From Letharia columbiana (lineage: Eukaryota > Ascomycota > Lecanoromycetes > Lecanorales > Parmeliaceae), in the NCBI RefSeq assembly GCF_014066305.1, contig NW_023501128.1:1-64000 (forward strand): 64,000 bases of DNA, in the 5' to 3' direction. The notes beneath the pieces are model-generated. The model ran no database searches, was not told where the DNA came from, and worked only from the letters and a program-made list of their open reading frames with translations. The translations under genes were made by a program, and so were the position numbers. This document shows positions 22,377 through 36,929 of this stretch, one piece after another (position 1 is the first letter of the stretch; every line of letters begins with the position of its first letter).

Positions 22377-23389
22377 CGAGTACCGTATCCGTTCGGGGCT
22401 ACCTTCACCCTGCTCAATGAATACAAATACCTTAATCATGAGTTCTCTGGATGTGCCGTGTAAAGTAAATGGTGGTGACTACACCAATCATAATAATGCA
22501 TTGACCTGCCTAAATCCTCAATTTAGGATGCGGAACTCTCCCTGATCAGAGGTCCTGTTAATTTCATTGCCTTTCTTCTCAGCCATCGATCATCATTCAC
22601 TATTCCCATAATCCTTTCGTGTGCAAAATCCTAGGCGCCCGAAGTGGGCATACGTACTCTATCTCCAAGTTACCAATGATATGTAATGATAAGGGTAATC
22701 CAATCAAAACATGACAAGCCGGGCTTGCCGCCGGCCACTTGGACCACACGGAATACGCCATCGAGTCCGACTACCTTGTCTTCCTCATCTACTTCTGTCA
22801 CTGCTGCAAAGCGTATGGTTTTGCATTCATCATTGCGATACTATTTTTCAACAGTCTGGTGGAGGTTTTCTGTATGAACGCCGTACGTTGGTTAAATGGC
22901 TTGAAAAACGCACAAATGGCTGAGACGGCGGTCTCTTGTGCCACATTGATGTGTCCCATGTCTGATTCGTTCGGGGTTTCGAGCAAAATCTTCATGGTGT
23001 GTGAAGGAATACAAGGATGTCTCATTAATGTCGTTTCGCATTTGACGCTAGGGTGATCCCGAAGGAGGTCATGGTTTTGAAACGCCTCTTGAAGAGTTGA
23101 TATTCCCCTGCGCGCGTGGCAATCTACGAGCATTGGTCAAGTCCGAGCTTGCTGATCGCAGCGATCTTCGTACACCTTCGGCCCGCAACGCCATGTAAAC
23201 GATGGCTCAACATGATGCTTGACGTGCCCCACATCCCGGCACGACCGGTTCTGCTCATCGTCACTGACTATGGTTTCGTGTGACATGTATCCGAAACCTT
23301 CGAGCCAACCAGCTCTGGGGTGATTGAAGCTGGAGAGGGTACTTCGGGTACAGGTAATTTGCTGCAGGAACGCCTGTGGCCCTGGCCAG

Positions 23390-23396
23390 TATAAGA
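23390..23396 (+). promoter_or_regulatory. TATA-like box of the small secreted protein gene
   Basis: TATAAGA about 170 bp before the start codon at 23565, followed by a C/T-rich leader typical of strongly expressed fungal genes. Called by eye. Confidence 0.4.
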
Positions 23397-23564
23397 ACTG
23401 GTCTCGCCATGCTGACTTCTTTCTCATCATCACAATCTTTTCATTCGACCCTCCACAAACAGCCTTTCGTTGATCGAAATTACTTTCATTCACATCAAAC
23501 CATCCTTGTCTTACCCCCCTATCGAATCTCAACCGCCTCTTCTATCCCACAACAACAACTCAAG

Positions 23565-23945
23565 ATGCATCTATCCTCCCTCGCCATCTTCGTGGCCGTC
23601 CTAGCCCCCATGGCTGTCCTCGCGAGTCCTCAGTGGCACCCTCACGGCCCTCACGGCCCTCCCGGGAAGTGGCACCAGAGACCAACAGGTCCAGAGCCAA
23701 GCGCTACCGCCTCTATCCCTGCCGGCATCCTGCCCCCTGGCGGCTTTCTGCCTACGGGTGTATCGGGCGCTGGCTCTACTGGGACTCCAAAGAAGTTGGA
23801 TGGGAAGAAGAAGAAGGTGGGTGTCTCGGGCGTAGCGGGCGCTGGCTCTACTGGGACCCCAAAGAAGGTGGCCCAGAATTCGGCGGTAGTACCAGCCCCT
23901 CTTGCCAGTGCTTCGGTCGGCGTTACTTCTTACGATAAAAAGTGA
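23565..23945 (+). CDS. Small secreted protein with internal repeat
   Basis: Intronless, 126 aa. Residues 1-21 (MHLSSLAIFVAVLAPMAVLA) form a clear signal peptide with an Ala-x-Ala-type cleavage region. The mature chain has no cysteine. It begins with a Pro/His/Gly stretch (HPHGPHGPPGKW), then a Pro/Ser-rich part, and carries a duplicated block GAGSTGTPKK twice, separated by a Lys-rich linker (KKLDGKKKKVGV). Low complexity and lack of Cys suggest an extended or wall-associated protein rather than a disulfide-stabilised effector. A TATA-like box and C/T-rich leader support real expression. No family recognised. Confidence 0.72.
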   Translation: MHLSSLAIFVAVLAPMAVLASPQWHPHGPHGPPGKWHQRPTGPEPSATASIPAGILPPGGFLPTGVSGAGSTGTPKKLDGKKKKVGVSGVAGAGSTGTPKKVAQNSAVVPAPLASASVGVTSYDKK

Positions 23946-25380
23946 AGCCTTTGAGCCCAGGTACTTCCTCTTTCCTTGCTCCACACAGATACGATTAAAA
24001 CGCTAACATCTCTCGCAGCATTCCAATAGTCACCACAGCCCTCTTCACCTACCTACCTCGCCTTTCAACCATCCACTTCGATAGGCACATTGCATAAATG
24101 ACTTTTCGCATATATTCATTCTACTCGTAACACGGCATTTCACCTTCTACCAACATTACCGCCTGATCGGGTCGGAGCCGCAGGGCGGTTATTAAGTTTT
24201 TACTCTTGATGAGAATGTCAGGGATTGCAGCTGTAACTATAACTTCAGACGTACCTAGACCGTAGTCTTTTGAGAAGAGAAAAAGTCAATGAAAAGTGTA
24301 CAACTACCGATGCTTGGTTGCATCCAATAACGACAATGATGTTCAGAGCATCTGCGCATGCCCTGCTTGGACCTTTCCCCAGTTCCAAATCGCACGTCCT
24401 TCTGTCCCCGATCAACTCTCGCTCGCGATGAGATGCCGCTCGTCAAATCCTCGCGTCAGCATGGCGTCGTGCGTCAAAAAAGTAACATCGTGACAACCAT
24501 GGTGTATTTCACGAATGCCTCGGCACCGAAGCCAATAAGATCGTTCAACCGAGCAACCATCGCGCCGTAGGTACTGGTAGAGAAGCCGGTTTCCGGCATG
24601 CCGGCTTCCAAAAAAACGCCATGACAAAGACCACCTACAAATCACGTGCGTCTGAAGACCTTTGTAACCTTGGATACCTTCATGCGTCGCGGATACAAGG
24701 ACGGCACGGACAAATTCAGACCAGGGACGTGACGTAGAATAATGCTGCAACCGGGGAGCCTGATGTACATGCTGATCACTGAATATCTCACGTAATGCTC
24801 ATGATGTGCATATCATCGTTGAGCCCGTGATGGGAGGTTGATGTCATCAAGATGGGCGGGTCCCCGTCATCCACGGGGCATATCGGCCAATTTTGATGCA
24901 AACCAGGTCCGAGATCAGAAGCGAATGTAACCGAGCTGCTGGATTGCAAAGCTTCCCTTCAGGGGCTCATTGTCTCCTGGAAGAGCCTGGTGTTACATGA
25001 CTTTCCCGGTATGGGCGTGTGGGCCGGGAGAGGATGGACTTTGCGATCCAGTTGTTAGTGAACAAGAATGTCAAGTACCGGAGCGAAATACGCCAATCAG
25101 AGCACTGCACATGAGATGTTGATCCGATCCACATTCACAAAGTCTCTCTCAATCGATGCACGCTACATTCTAGTGTACAAACAACTATCATTTCGATGGA
25201 CGTATGATTCATACTGAGCCATACTTTCATTTCCCATGCCATGCTGTTTCTCCTGCCCTGGGCACGGGAGCAAGGAGATCCTCCTTTTCCCAGACTCCAA
25301 AAATAAGAAAGCACCAGCTCATGATGCTCGCTCCAAAAGCAATCTGCAGAGTGCTGTAAATACAGTAGGCGGGCAGATGA
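23946..25380. other. Intergenic region
   Basis: About 1.4 kb between the small secreted gene and the UBP15 3' end. Short open frames only; no recognisable protein, RNA gene or repeat. Confidence 0.35.
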
Positions 25381-29432
<4,052 letters not shown>

Positions 29433-30015
29433 CTTGGGCAAGAGAAAGTGAGAAAGGAAAGGTCGGAACAGGTGATGCGGGCGGGGTCTCTGTCATGCGG
29501 AATGAGCTGCTTCGCAAAAACCACACTTGCCGACAGTGAAGGGTTGGGCTTGAAGTTTTATAAGTTGTGTGCGACCTAATGGGATATGGGATTGCAGATT
29601 CCTTGAGTTCCTTGAAATGTTCATGGGGCGCGGATGATGACGAAGTCTTCTAAGTTTGGCAGTGTGTTGAGAAACGCCTGCTTCTTGAAAACACTCGTTT
29701 GTCACTAGTACATACCTACTCCTACAGCTCCGCATGCGTGCAACAGTCAAGTGCAGCAAGGTATCAAATATTCTTGAAGGATCCTGTGCCTTTTTTGCAT
29801 TCGCTGTGGCCGCATTACCTTGCGATACTCGTATGCTTTGCGCAGGTGGGGTTCGCTTCTCCGCAAATTGACCGCTCCTTCGGCCCTCTCTCCGCATGAA
29901 GCGACAGATATTGAGAAGTATTCTCCGGAAAACGAGCAACCTCTTCGGCATGCGCGGCTAGATAAATGCCAATGAGTGAGCCATAACCTCGTCCTTGCTG
30001 CATGGCAGCCACGCA
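29433..30015. promoter_or_regulatory. Divergent intergenic region UBP15 / PKP2
   Basis: 583 bp between the start codons. Short frames on both strands but no recognisable product. Must contain both promoters. Confidence 0.45.
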
Positions 30016-31512
30016 ATGCCACGTTCTAGATCATGGGCTCTCGAGAAAGCAGCCTGGTCAACAAGGCCGCACCTTTTCCGAAGGCCCATAGCTTCTGCAA
30101 CAGCTCCATGGCGACCTGCGGCGGTCCTTGACGAGTTAGTACCCAACATGACTATACATTGCCGCCCTTCATGGCTTCTGCTTACGGCCTAAAGATGGGT
30201 GCAGAAGGAGGCTAGGCCGATCAGTCTTCGACAATTGACTTTCTTCGGCCGTACATTGACAGAGAATCGGCTTCTGAGCTCAGCCAACTACGTTCGAATG
30301 GAACTGCCTACAAGGTTTGGGCCCTTAGGTCTCTCCTGTTAGCTGTCGCCTGAACCAGATGCAGGCTTGCCCACCGCCTACGCGATATGCAGACGCTGCC
30401 TTTCGTCGTTGTCACCAATCCTCACATGTCACACGTGTACGATTTATACTACAAGGCTTTCGAGACACTACGAAGGATAAGGGAGATCAAATCCGTCGAG
30501 GATAACGAGCAATACTGCAAAGTCGTCAGCGAGACTCTTCAGGAACACTTAACCGTGATACCGAGGCTGGCTATGGGGGTCCTTGAATGTCAGGACTTAA
30601 TGCGGCCTGAAGAGATGGACAAGTTCATGAACACTCTGTTGAGATCTGTAGGCTCCCTGAAGCTGCAGCAGACGTATGTAACGCTAATATTGCCGCAAGC
30701 GAATCTCTCGTAGGGTCATTGCCGAACAACATCTTGCATTGACCGAAACATTTAATTCCCCATGGCACTTTCCCAATGCCAAGTCTCAAGTTGGCGCCAA
30801 TTCCGAATTTGTAGGAGAGGTCTTCTTGCGTTGCAACGCTCGTGAAGTGGTCGAGGCATGCTGGAACCAAGCGAGTACCCTTGCTAAAGAGGCCTATGGT
30901 TGGAGCTGCATACTGCCGGACATCACAATCGAAGGTCATCTGGACGCTACCTTCCCCTACATCCTGAGCCACCTGCAATACGTCATTGGTGAGCTTCTTC
31001 GCAACTCTATCCAAGCTGTCGTCGAAGGACGGTCTGCCCTAAATGACAGTCCACCCCCAATCGAGGTCCTCATTTGCGAAGCGCCACAACATGTGATCAT
31101 CAGGATATCCGATCAAGGTGGCGGCATCCCCAATGAAGTCATGCCAGAGCTATGGTCCTTCAGCAAAGGGCCGCGCAGCCAAACGCATCTGCGGAACCTT
31201 TCTCAGGTGCCTAAGATGGCAGCAACCATGCAAGAGCTGAAACCTCCAAATTGCAGCTCCGACAATTCCAGCACTAGCAATAGAGACAAGAAACGATCGT
31301 ACGACGGCTCACTTGGCTCACTCACTTCTAGGCCGCCTAATTTGAGGCTTGGGATGGGGCTGCCCATGAGTAGAGTGTATGCGGAATACTGGGCGGGACT
31401 TTTGGAAATGCATAGTCTAGAAGGCTATGGCGTCGATGCGTTTCTGCAGATATCTAAGCTGGGAAACAAGAATGAGCAACTGAGCACTAGAGCAAGCATG
31501 GACGCTGTCTGA
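30016..31512 (+). CDS. PKP2: Mitochondrial pyruvate dehydrogenase kinase-like protein (Pkp2 type)
   Basis: Kinase of the PDK/BCKDK family that regulates an alpha-ketoacid dehydrogenase complex in the matrix. Four exons: 30016-30138, 30205-30314, 30365-30673 and 30714-31512; 446 aa. The first 28 residues are Arg/Ser/Ala-rich without acidic clusters, a mitochondrial presequence. Then KEARPISLRQLTFFGR, LPFVVVTNPHMSHVYDLYY and HLTVIPRLAMGVLEC in the helical N-domain, and a GHKL ATP-binding domain with GELLRNSIQAVVE (N box), DQGGGIP (G1) and GMGLPMSRVYAEYWAG (G2). A Ser/Asn/Lys-rich insertion of about 55 residues lies before G2. The exon 1 donor (TTA then GTACCC) is the weakest call. Pkp2 rather than Pkp1 is a family-level judgement. 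Confidence 0.92.
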
Positions 31513-31852
31513 AGGGATGAGAAAGTTCCATTAAACTCATCCAGCAGCCGGCGACCAGTGTCTTGAGCAACGATGAATGCTCTTGTCCGAAATGATCTCC
31601 TCAGGGTCCAAGCTGCAGTGTCTAGGAGATGTCCGAGTTGCGCCTCCCTTCTCTGGAGATCATTGACAAGTAAAACGGCAGGCACGCAGCCTCGAAACTT
31701 TCCGCAACTTTCACTCTTCATCAGTTTCTTACTTTATCCCTTCTACTATCAGTCGGCATAATTCCAAGAACAAGATATATCCCACATTCTTGGTGCAGCC
31801 TTCATCGCAGCGAGTAACAGCATCCTACAGCCTTCCTATCATCTGCACAAGC
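31513..31852. other. Intergenic spacer
   Basis: 340 bp between PKP2 and the next gene on the same strand: 3' flank then a T/C-rich leader. Nothing else seen. Confidence 0.4.
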
Positions 31853-34800
31853 ATGGATACACCAAAGCGCTCCTATTGGCATACGTCTGTTTTGACCTAT
31901 TTCCCCCTTTTGTGAACTACACGTTCTAAATGGTGACTCAGGGCTCCTCGGAGTGCCCTCCGCAACGTCTCGAATGGGCGGTCAGCCTACATTCGTGTCT
32001 CGTCCTCTTTCGATCGGCATAAGACGCCTACAAAGGAGTCTCAAGGTGTTCTGAGCGCCTCTGCGAAGAGGACCAATCTGCGTATTCGCCGTGATATTTC
32101 CAAGTCACATGGAGACCTCTCGAATCTAAGACCCAAATCGCCACCGATTGAGAATCTGCCTGCCGGATTGCATGGGCTTCACCTTTCTCCGGGCAACTAT
32201 GTCGATGACACACAGAATTCCTTCTCACCAAGCTACAATCGTCAAGCTCGTCAAGCAATACCTCATGATTGGATGACCAGTGCATCTGGTAGTCAACCCT
32301 CAACTACAATGGGAGGGGCTGCCTCCGCTGACCGGCAAATCTACCACAGCCCACAGTATGGTGCTCATGACTCTAATTGCACAGAAGCAGAGCCAGCGAC
32401 GATCTCCATACAAGGCCTTACTTCAGGGTATATCCAACCTCTAGACTTTTGCGTACCTGTTACCCGGTCCCACCCTGGTGATGAGGATCAACGTCGTGAG
32501 GCACTGCACGGTGATTCTGGCCGGAATCTTGCGGTTGAGCATATCAACATCTCCACAGCTTGGAATGGCTTATCCGATGTGGATGCCAACGAGCTCTTTC
32601 GTGTCCACCGGGCCTTTGTCTCAACGCTTCAGAAGATGCTTGCCAACGAGTTGTGGCAGATTTACCAGCAGCTTCAGCAGCAGGACTCTGCAGGGAATGT
32701 CAGGCCCATCCACACCTTGTTTTCTGCTGGTATAGTTCGCGGAATCAGCTTCTGTCGTGATCAATTGGTCAGTGAAATGGCAGAGGCATTGTACTCGTCC
32801 GAGGAGAATACGTCAAAAGCGAAGTCAGGATTTCTCCGATTATACCTTATCGCAACTGATGCTTTGGTACAATACCATGAGGATGGCTCCCGCGACACGT
32901 CCATTACAGTTCGCGTGTGCTGTCATCCATTTTCTCTAGGATCTTATCCTATCGTGGATGCTGCATGGGTCCCTGACTCTCTACTATTTGAGGGTCTCGA
33001 CGAATTCCCACTTGAGGGTCAAACTTTCTCTATCGTCCCAAGGTATTACAGCAAATCCGCATTCCGGCCCACTCATTTTCCCAAAAACGTCAAATATTCC
33101 ATCGAGTCTGAATCGCGGCATTCTCCTCTCTCTTGGCTTGTCTGGGATGATGAGATTGTAGGCTTCAAAGGAATCGTGCCATTCTACTCCGAGGTCAATG
33201 GCTACGATCGACATATTACAAATACCCGTCGAGATCCTCGCGAGAGCATTTCTAATTCGCTGAAGATCATCGTTCAGGCCATGCTTGTTGACGATAATGG
33301 CTCCTCTGTACGTTATGAGCGGATCCTGCGCGCACGCCTCACAATCAAGGTAGCTCCATGGTACGCGAATGTCAACTCCCGTGAGATCAAGGAACAACCG
33401 AGCGTACCCAAAGCGTATCAAGATACGAGACTTGCATCTGCAGCTCAGCGTTTCGCCCTCCAAGGCCCTAGAAGAAATTCCGTAGAGCCTGGGCAGTCTC
33501 CAAGCAGACAACCTCAGCGGAGTAAAGGAGCTTATCTATATACGCCAAACAATCGTATTACTATAGACCGGGTGGGATCCGAAGACAATCATTCGGTGAT
33601 GAGCTCCTCGGCTAATGGGGCTGGATTGAAGGAGACTGACTTGCCTGGCCTGGCTCAAACCCAAGCATACCTCGTGGCCAAGTGCGCCAAATTGACAAGA
33701 GAACTCGAAAATGTCAAGGAGGAAGTCATGATGTCTGGTCCTTTTAGCGACCACCATAACGGGACGCTACATGTACCAATTCCAGAGGAATATCTTAACG
33801 ATACTTACCGTGTTCCTTCTTCTCATCATACCGGACACAATGGACCTACTAGTGGATCCTCAGTCCCATGCATTTCACGCTATGCCTCGGAGCATCTGGC
33901 CACTCCTTCATCTCCCTCCCTGCATGGGAAAGACGCTACCTTCCAGCTTGGACCCATTACAAGGTTCTCAGTCCTGCCACCCTCAGCGATCAGTCTAGTA
34001 ACGCGTCCAACGCTGGATTCACAGACTTCTAATGACAGAAATGCTTTAGACGCAACACGCACTGGCTGTGATCCAACTCTGGGGCCCAGCACCAATTCTC
34101 AGTTTGCGGCTCCAGAAGAAGGTCTAATGACTCAAATATCGCACTCGAACCAAGAACCTGATTACCTCTGGCATTTGCCTGAACAAGCATCAATCTCTTT
34201 GAACGACATAGGCACGGCTCACTCATTCCCTCGACCTGTTGAAGCTCTTTCAACCCCTCCGATGGTCAAGGGTGAGCTAGCGACTCCTTCCACTTCCGGG
34301 AAGCGTGGCCGCAAACGGCATGCTAAATCAAGCCTCGGCCAGATATCGGCTTTTAAGTGTCTCAAAGAGACCGCTAAGCAACCCAAGCAGGAGATTTCTG
34401 CAGAGCCTGGCAGAAACACGCTTCCACTCTTGGATTCCAAGGACGAAGAAAACCGGACTCGTTCCAGTAATGTCTTCTACAACTCCTTCGGCCCATTGAG
34501 TGATGTCAGAAGCTCTACTTTACTCGTTGGCGAAGACGCTCTAGCTTTACATGGTTGCGAGACAGAGGCGTCCACCAACTCCAGCAAGAACATCAAGCAT
34601 CGCAATGAGGACTCGGGTTGCTACATGGACACTGAAATCACGGGCAGCGATGAATTGGCTAACAAGACGTCCCCTGTAACCTCCGGTCTTGACGACGGTG
34701 CAACAGCAGCGGAAGACGTTCCTTCGAACTCGTTCTTCCCAGACCGGGAGAGACAAGTCGGTCTACGCCAAAGTTCTTCGGCATCCTTTTCTCCTCAGCA

Positions 34801-35107
34801 CGCCAGTACTAGCTCGACTAGTGGTTCTCGCTCTACCTCGAGCGATGTCGAATTCATCGTAGAGAAAGATCCACGTGCCCCTAAAGTGAGCCGTCGAGAG
34901 CAAGCCAAACTCTGGAAATTGCTTTCTCAGTCGGACAGCGACAAGGAAAATCAACCTGTACCTGAGTATAAAGAAGTAAGATTGAGCGAGGATGAGAAGA
35001 AGGCATTGGATGAGGCTATTCGAAGGAGCCTCGACGACCTAGCTGAGGGGTTTGATGATATCTTCCTAGAAGACAGTAGCGGCTCGAACTCGGGCGATGA
35101 ACTGTGA
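31853..35107 (+). CDS. Large protein of unknown function, fungal
   Basis: The frame is open from 31937 to the stop at 35107 with no ATG until well inside, so a short first exon 31853-31884 (MDTPKRSYWHT) joined to 31942 by a 58-nt intron is proposed, for 1065 aa; the donor GTCTGT is weak. The N-terminal 130 residues and the C-terminal 550 are disordered and Ser/Thr/Pro-rich. A folded segment lies at about 195-460: GLSDVDANELFRVHRAFVST, WQIYQQLQQQ, ITVRVCCHPFSLGSYPIV, SPLSWLVWDDEIVGFKGIV. A basic KRGRKRHAK patch could be a nuclear signal. Near the C-terminus DEAIRRSLDD, preceded by acidic residues, looks like a ubiquitin-interacting motif. I recognise no named family. Confidence 0.8.
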
Positions 35108-36929
35108 GACACCCACGAGCTATGGGCTGAAAGGAGCATATCGAGTGATGGAGCTTTTTGATTCGGCGGATACAACACCTTCGGGGGTGGACCGCTCATC
35201 TTCATGGCCGTGGCATAATACAGCTGGGGTCTGAATGAGCGAGCTCTTGACGTCGTCCCGTTCGATCTTCTGTTTGAGCATTGGTTGGTTCACAAATGAA
35301 GAGCTAGAAATAAAAGCATGGGTGCCTATTATGATGAGCGTCATTAGTCAATTAATCAAGTGTTATTATTCCTTGATTCTGTAGACTCAAACAAAAAGCC
35401 AATAATGAAAAGAAGCTCCAAATGAACCGCCACCTCTTAGCCAAAATAGTCATACATCTTTACAGAGCAGTAACTGACACCATACCCAGATTAGATATCT
35501 TACTTGGTGCTCTACTTATTAACAGCTGGACAAGCATTTACAGCCTCCAGGCGATGCCGTGGGTCAAGTGCTTCAGCCTTACGAGTATCAAAGCTCGAGG
35601 ACAGTAGATTACGGTACGATACACTGCGCTAGGTATAAAAGTTAATTTTCCCCTCTTCTGTCTCACACCTGAACCATATCGCCCACGTACTTCTCCATCA
35701 CCATCCATCAGGAATCCGAACTATATTGATGCACTGTTTCTCAACGGATCTCAGGTCTAGATATATATCATCCACCCGTTGCAGTCATGGATGTGGTGGT
35801 CATAATGGAGAGAGAAGGGATACTGTCACAGCATTGCGTGAAAGGGCAACGAGCCACACGAAGAAGGCGCCTTGTTCCGGATGATACTGGGCTGCAAAGA
35901 TAAATTGAAGATTGCATGGTTACCTGATTCACATGAAAACAGCAGCCTACTTGGGTTGCTACTCTTTTGGCATCGCACCTCCCCCTCCTTCCCCCCGAGT
36001 CATTTCAGAGCCTACATTCATGGGCCACACGTACGACAAACAAGGTAGAAGGAAATGTCTGCCATTGCCGTGACACCAGCGGTTCAGACGCCCACCGGCA
36101 GGTAGTCGGGCGCAAGCTCGATAGGACTGGTCTATCTCGGGTCGCTCCAGATACTGATGTCAGGCAGCGGGTTCTCTGATGTCTTCATTTCTGAAGGACC
36201 AGCCACGCTTTCCTTGTAGCAAACTTCGGTGTCCATTACACTCGATTGGACGGCCTATATAGCAAAGAAGACTAATAAATAGCCAGCGCTCGATGCCTCC
36301 TTGCCACGCAAATCAGTTTGACGGTCAAATTTACGCCGGTTATATATTGGAGTCACAGAATGGCTCCTGATTATAATTGACCGGGAAACCCAAAGTCAAG
36401 TATCAGGAGACTATTGCCGCAAAGGTTAAGACTATCTACGAACTGATCGTGCTTCGGAAGGAAGTGTATTGGACAACGAGAACGGGAAGGCTGCAGGGCC
36501 ATTGTGTTTACGGATTTGCTGTCATTTGTTTGGCTTTGCTTTTGGACTGCAGCGTCCTCGTAGATAGCTATGCTTGTGATGAGATACTTGGCAGGAGCCA
36601 TGGGAAAACCACCGCCGAGCCACTCCAACTTGCCTGGAGTTGCTGGTCAACAATCCACAACAACCGTAGAACAGGCAACGACACTATGAGGCGCGACTGC
36701 AACACAACCCGAGTCAACACCTTTCTGACCTGCGACGGAAGCAAGGACATTATAGAAGTCAATCATGGTCATCAGGTAAGCACTCCCTTCTCCCAATTTT
36801 TTTGAATTCCTTTAAATTACCTGCGGCTAACTTTACACGAAATTTGGCTTGCACTAAGGTAACTTTGAGCGAAAATCATGAACACCATCAATTCATCACA
36901 CTTACTGACCAAATGAACGCAGCGATTAC
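35108..36929. other. Intergenic region and probable 5' leader of the Ctk1 gene
   Basis: 1.8 kb. Left part is 3' flank. In the right part GTAAGC at 36777 and CGCAG ending at 36922 could bound an intron in the Ctk1 leader, just before the ATG at 36930. A 142-codon frame at 36377-36805 has no protein likeness and overlaps this leader. No other gene seen. Confidence 0.35.

Larger units (their letters stand above)
21716..23564. other. Intergenic region
   Basis: About 1.85 kb without a recognised gene. It contains the octamer array at 22329. A plus-strand frame at 22739-23056 encodes a hydrophobic stretch but resembles nothing I know. The right end (from about 23390) is the promoter and C/T-rich leader of the small secreted protein gene. 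Confidence 0.35.

Noticed and set aside
22739..23056. Hydrophobic plus-strand frame of 105 codons
   Set aside because: Begins like a membrane protein but has no signal or family pattern, and the opposite strand is equally open.
36377..36805. Plus-strand frame of 142 codons before Ctk1
   Set aside because: No motif, and it runs into the likely leader of Ctk1; more likely untranslated.
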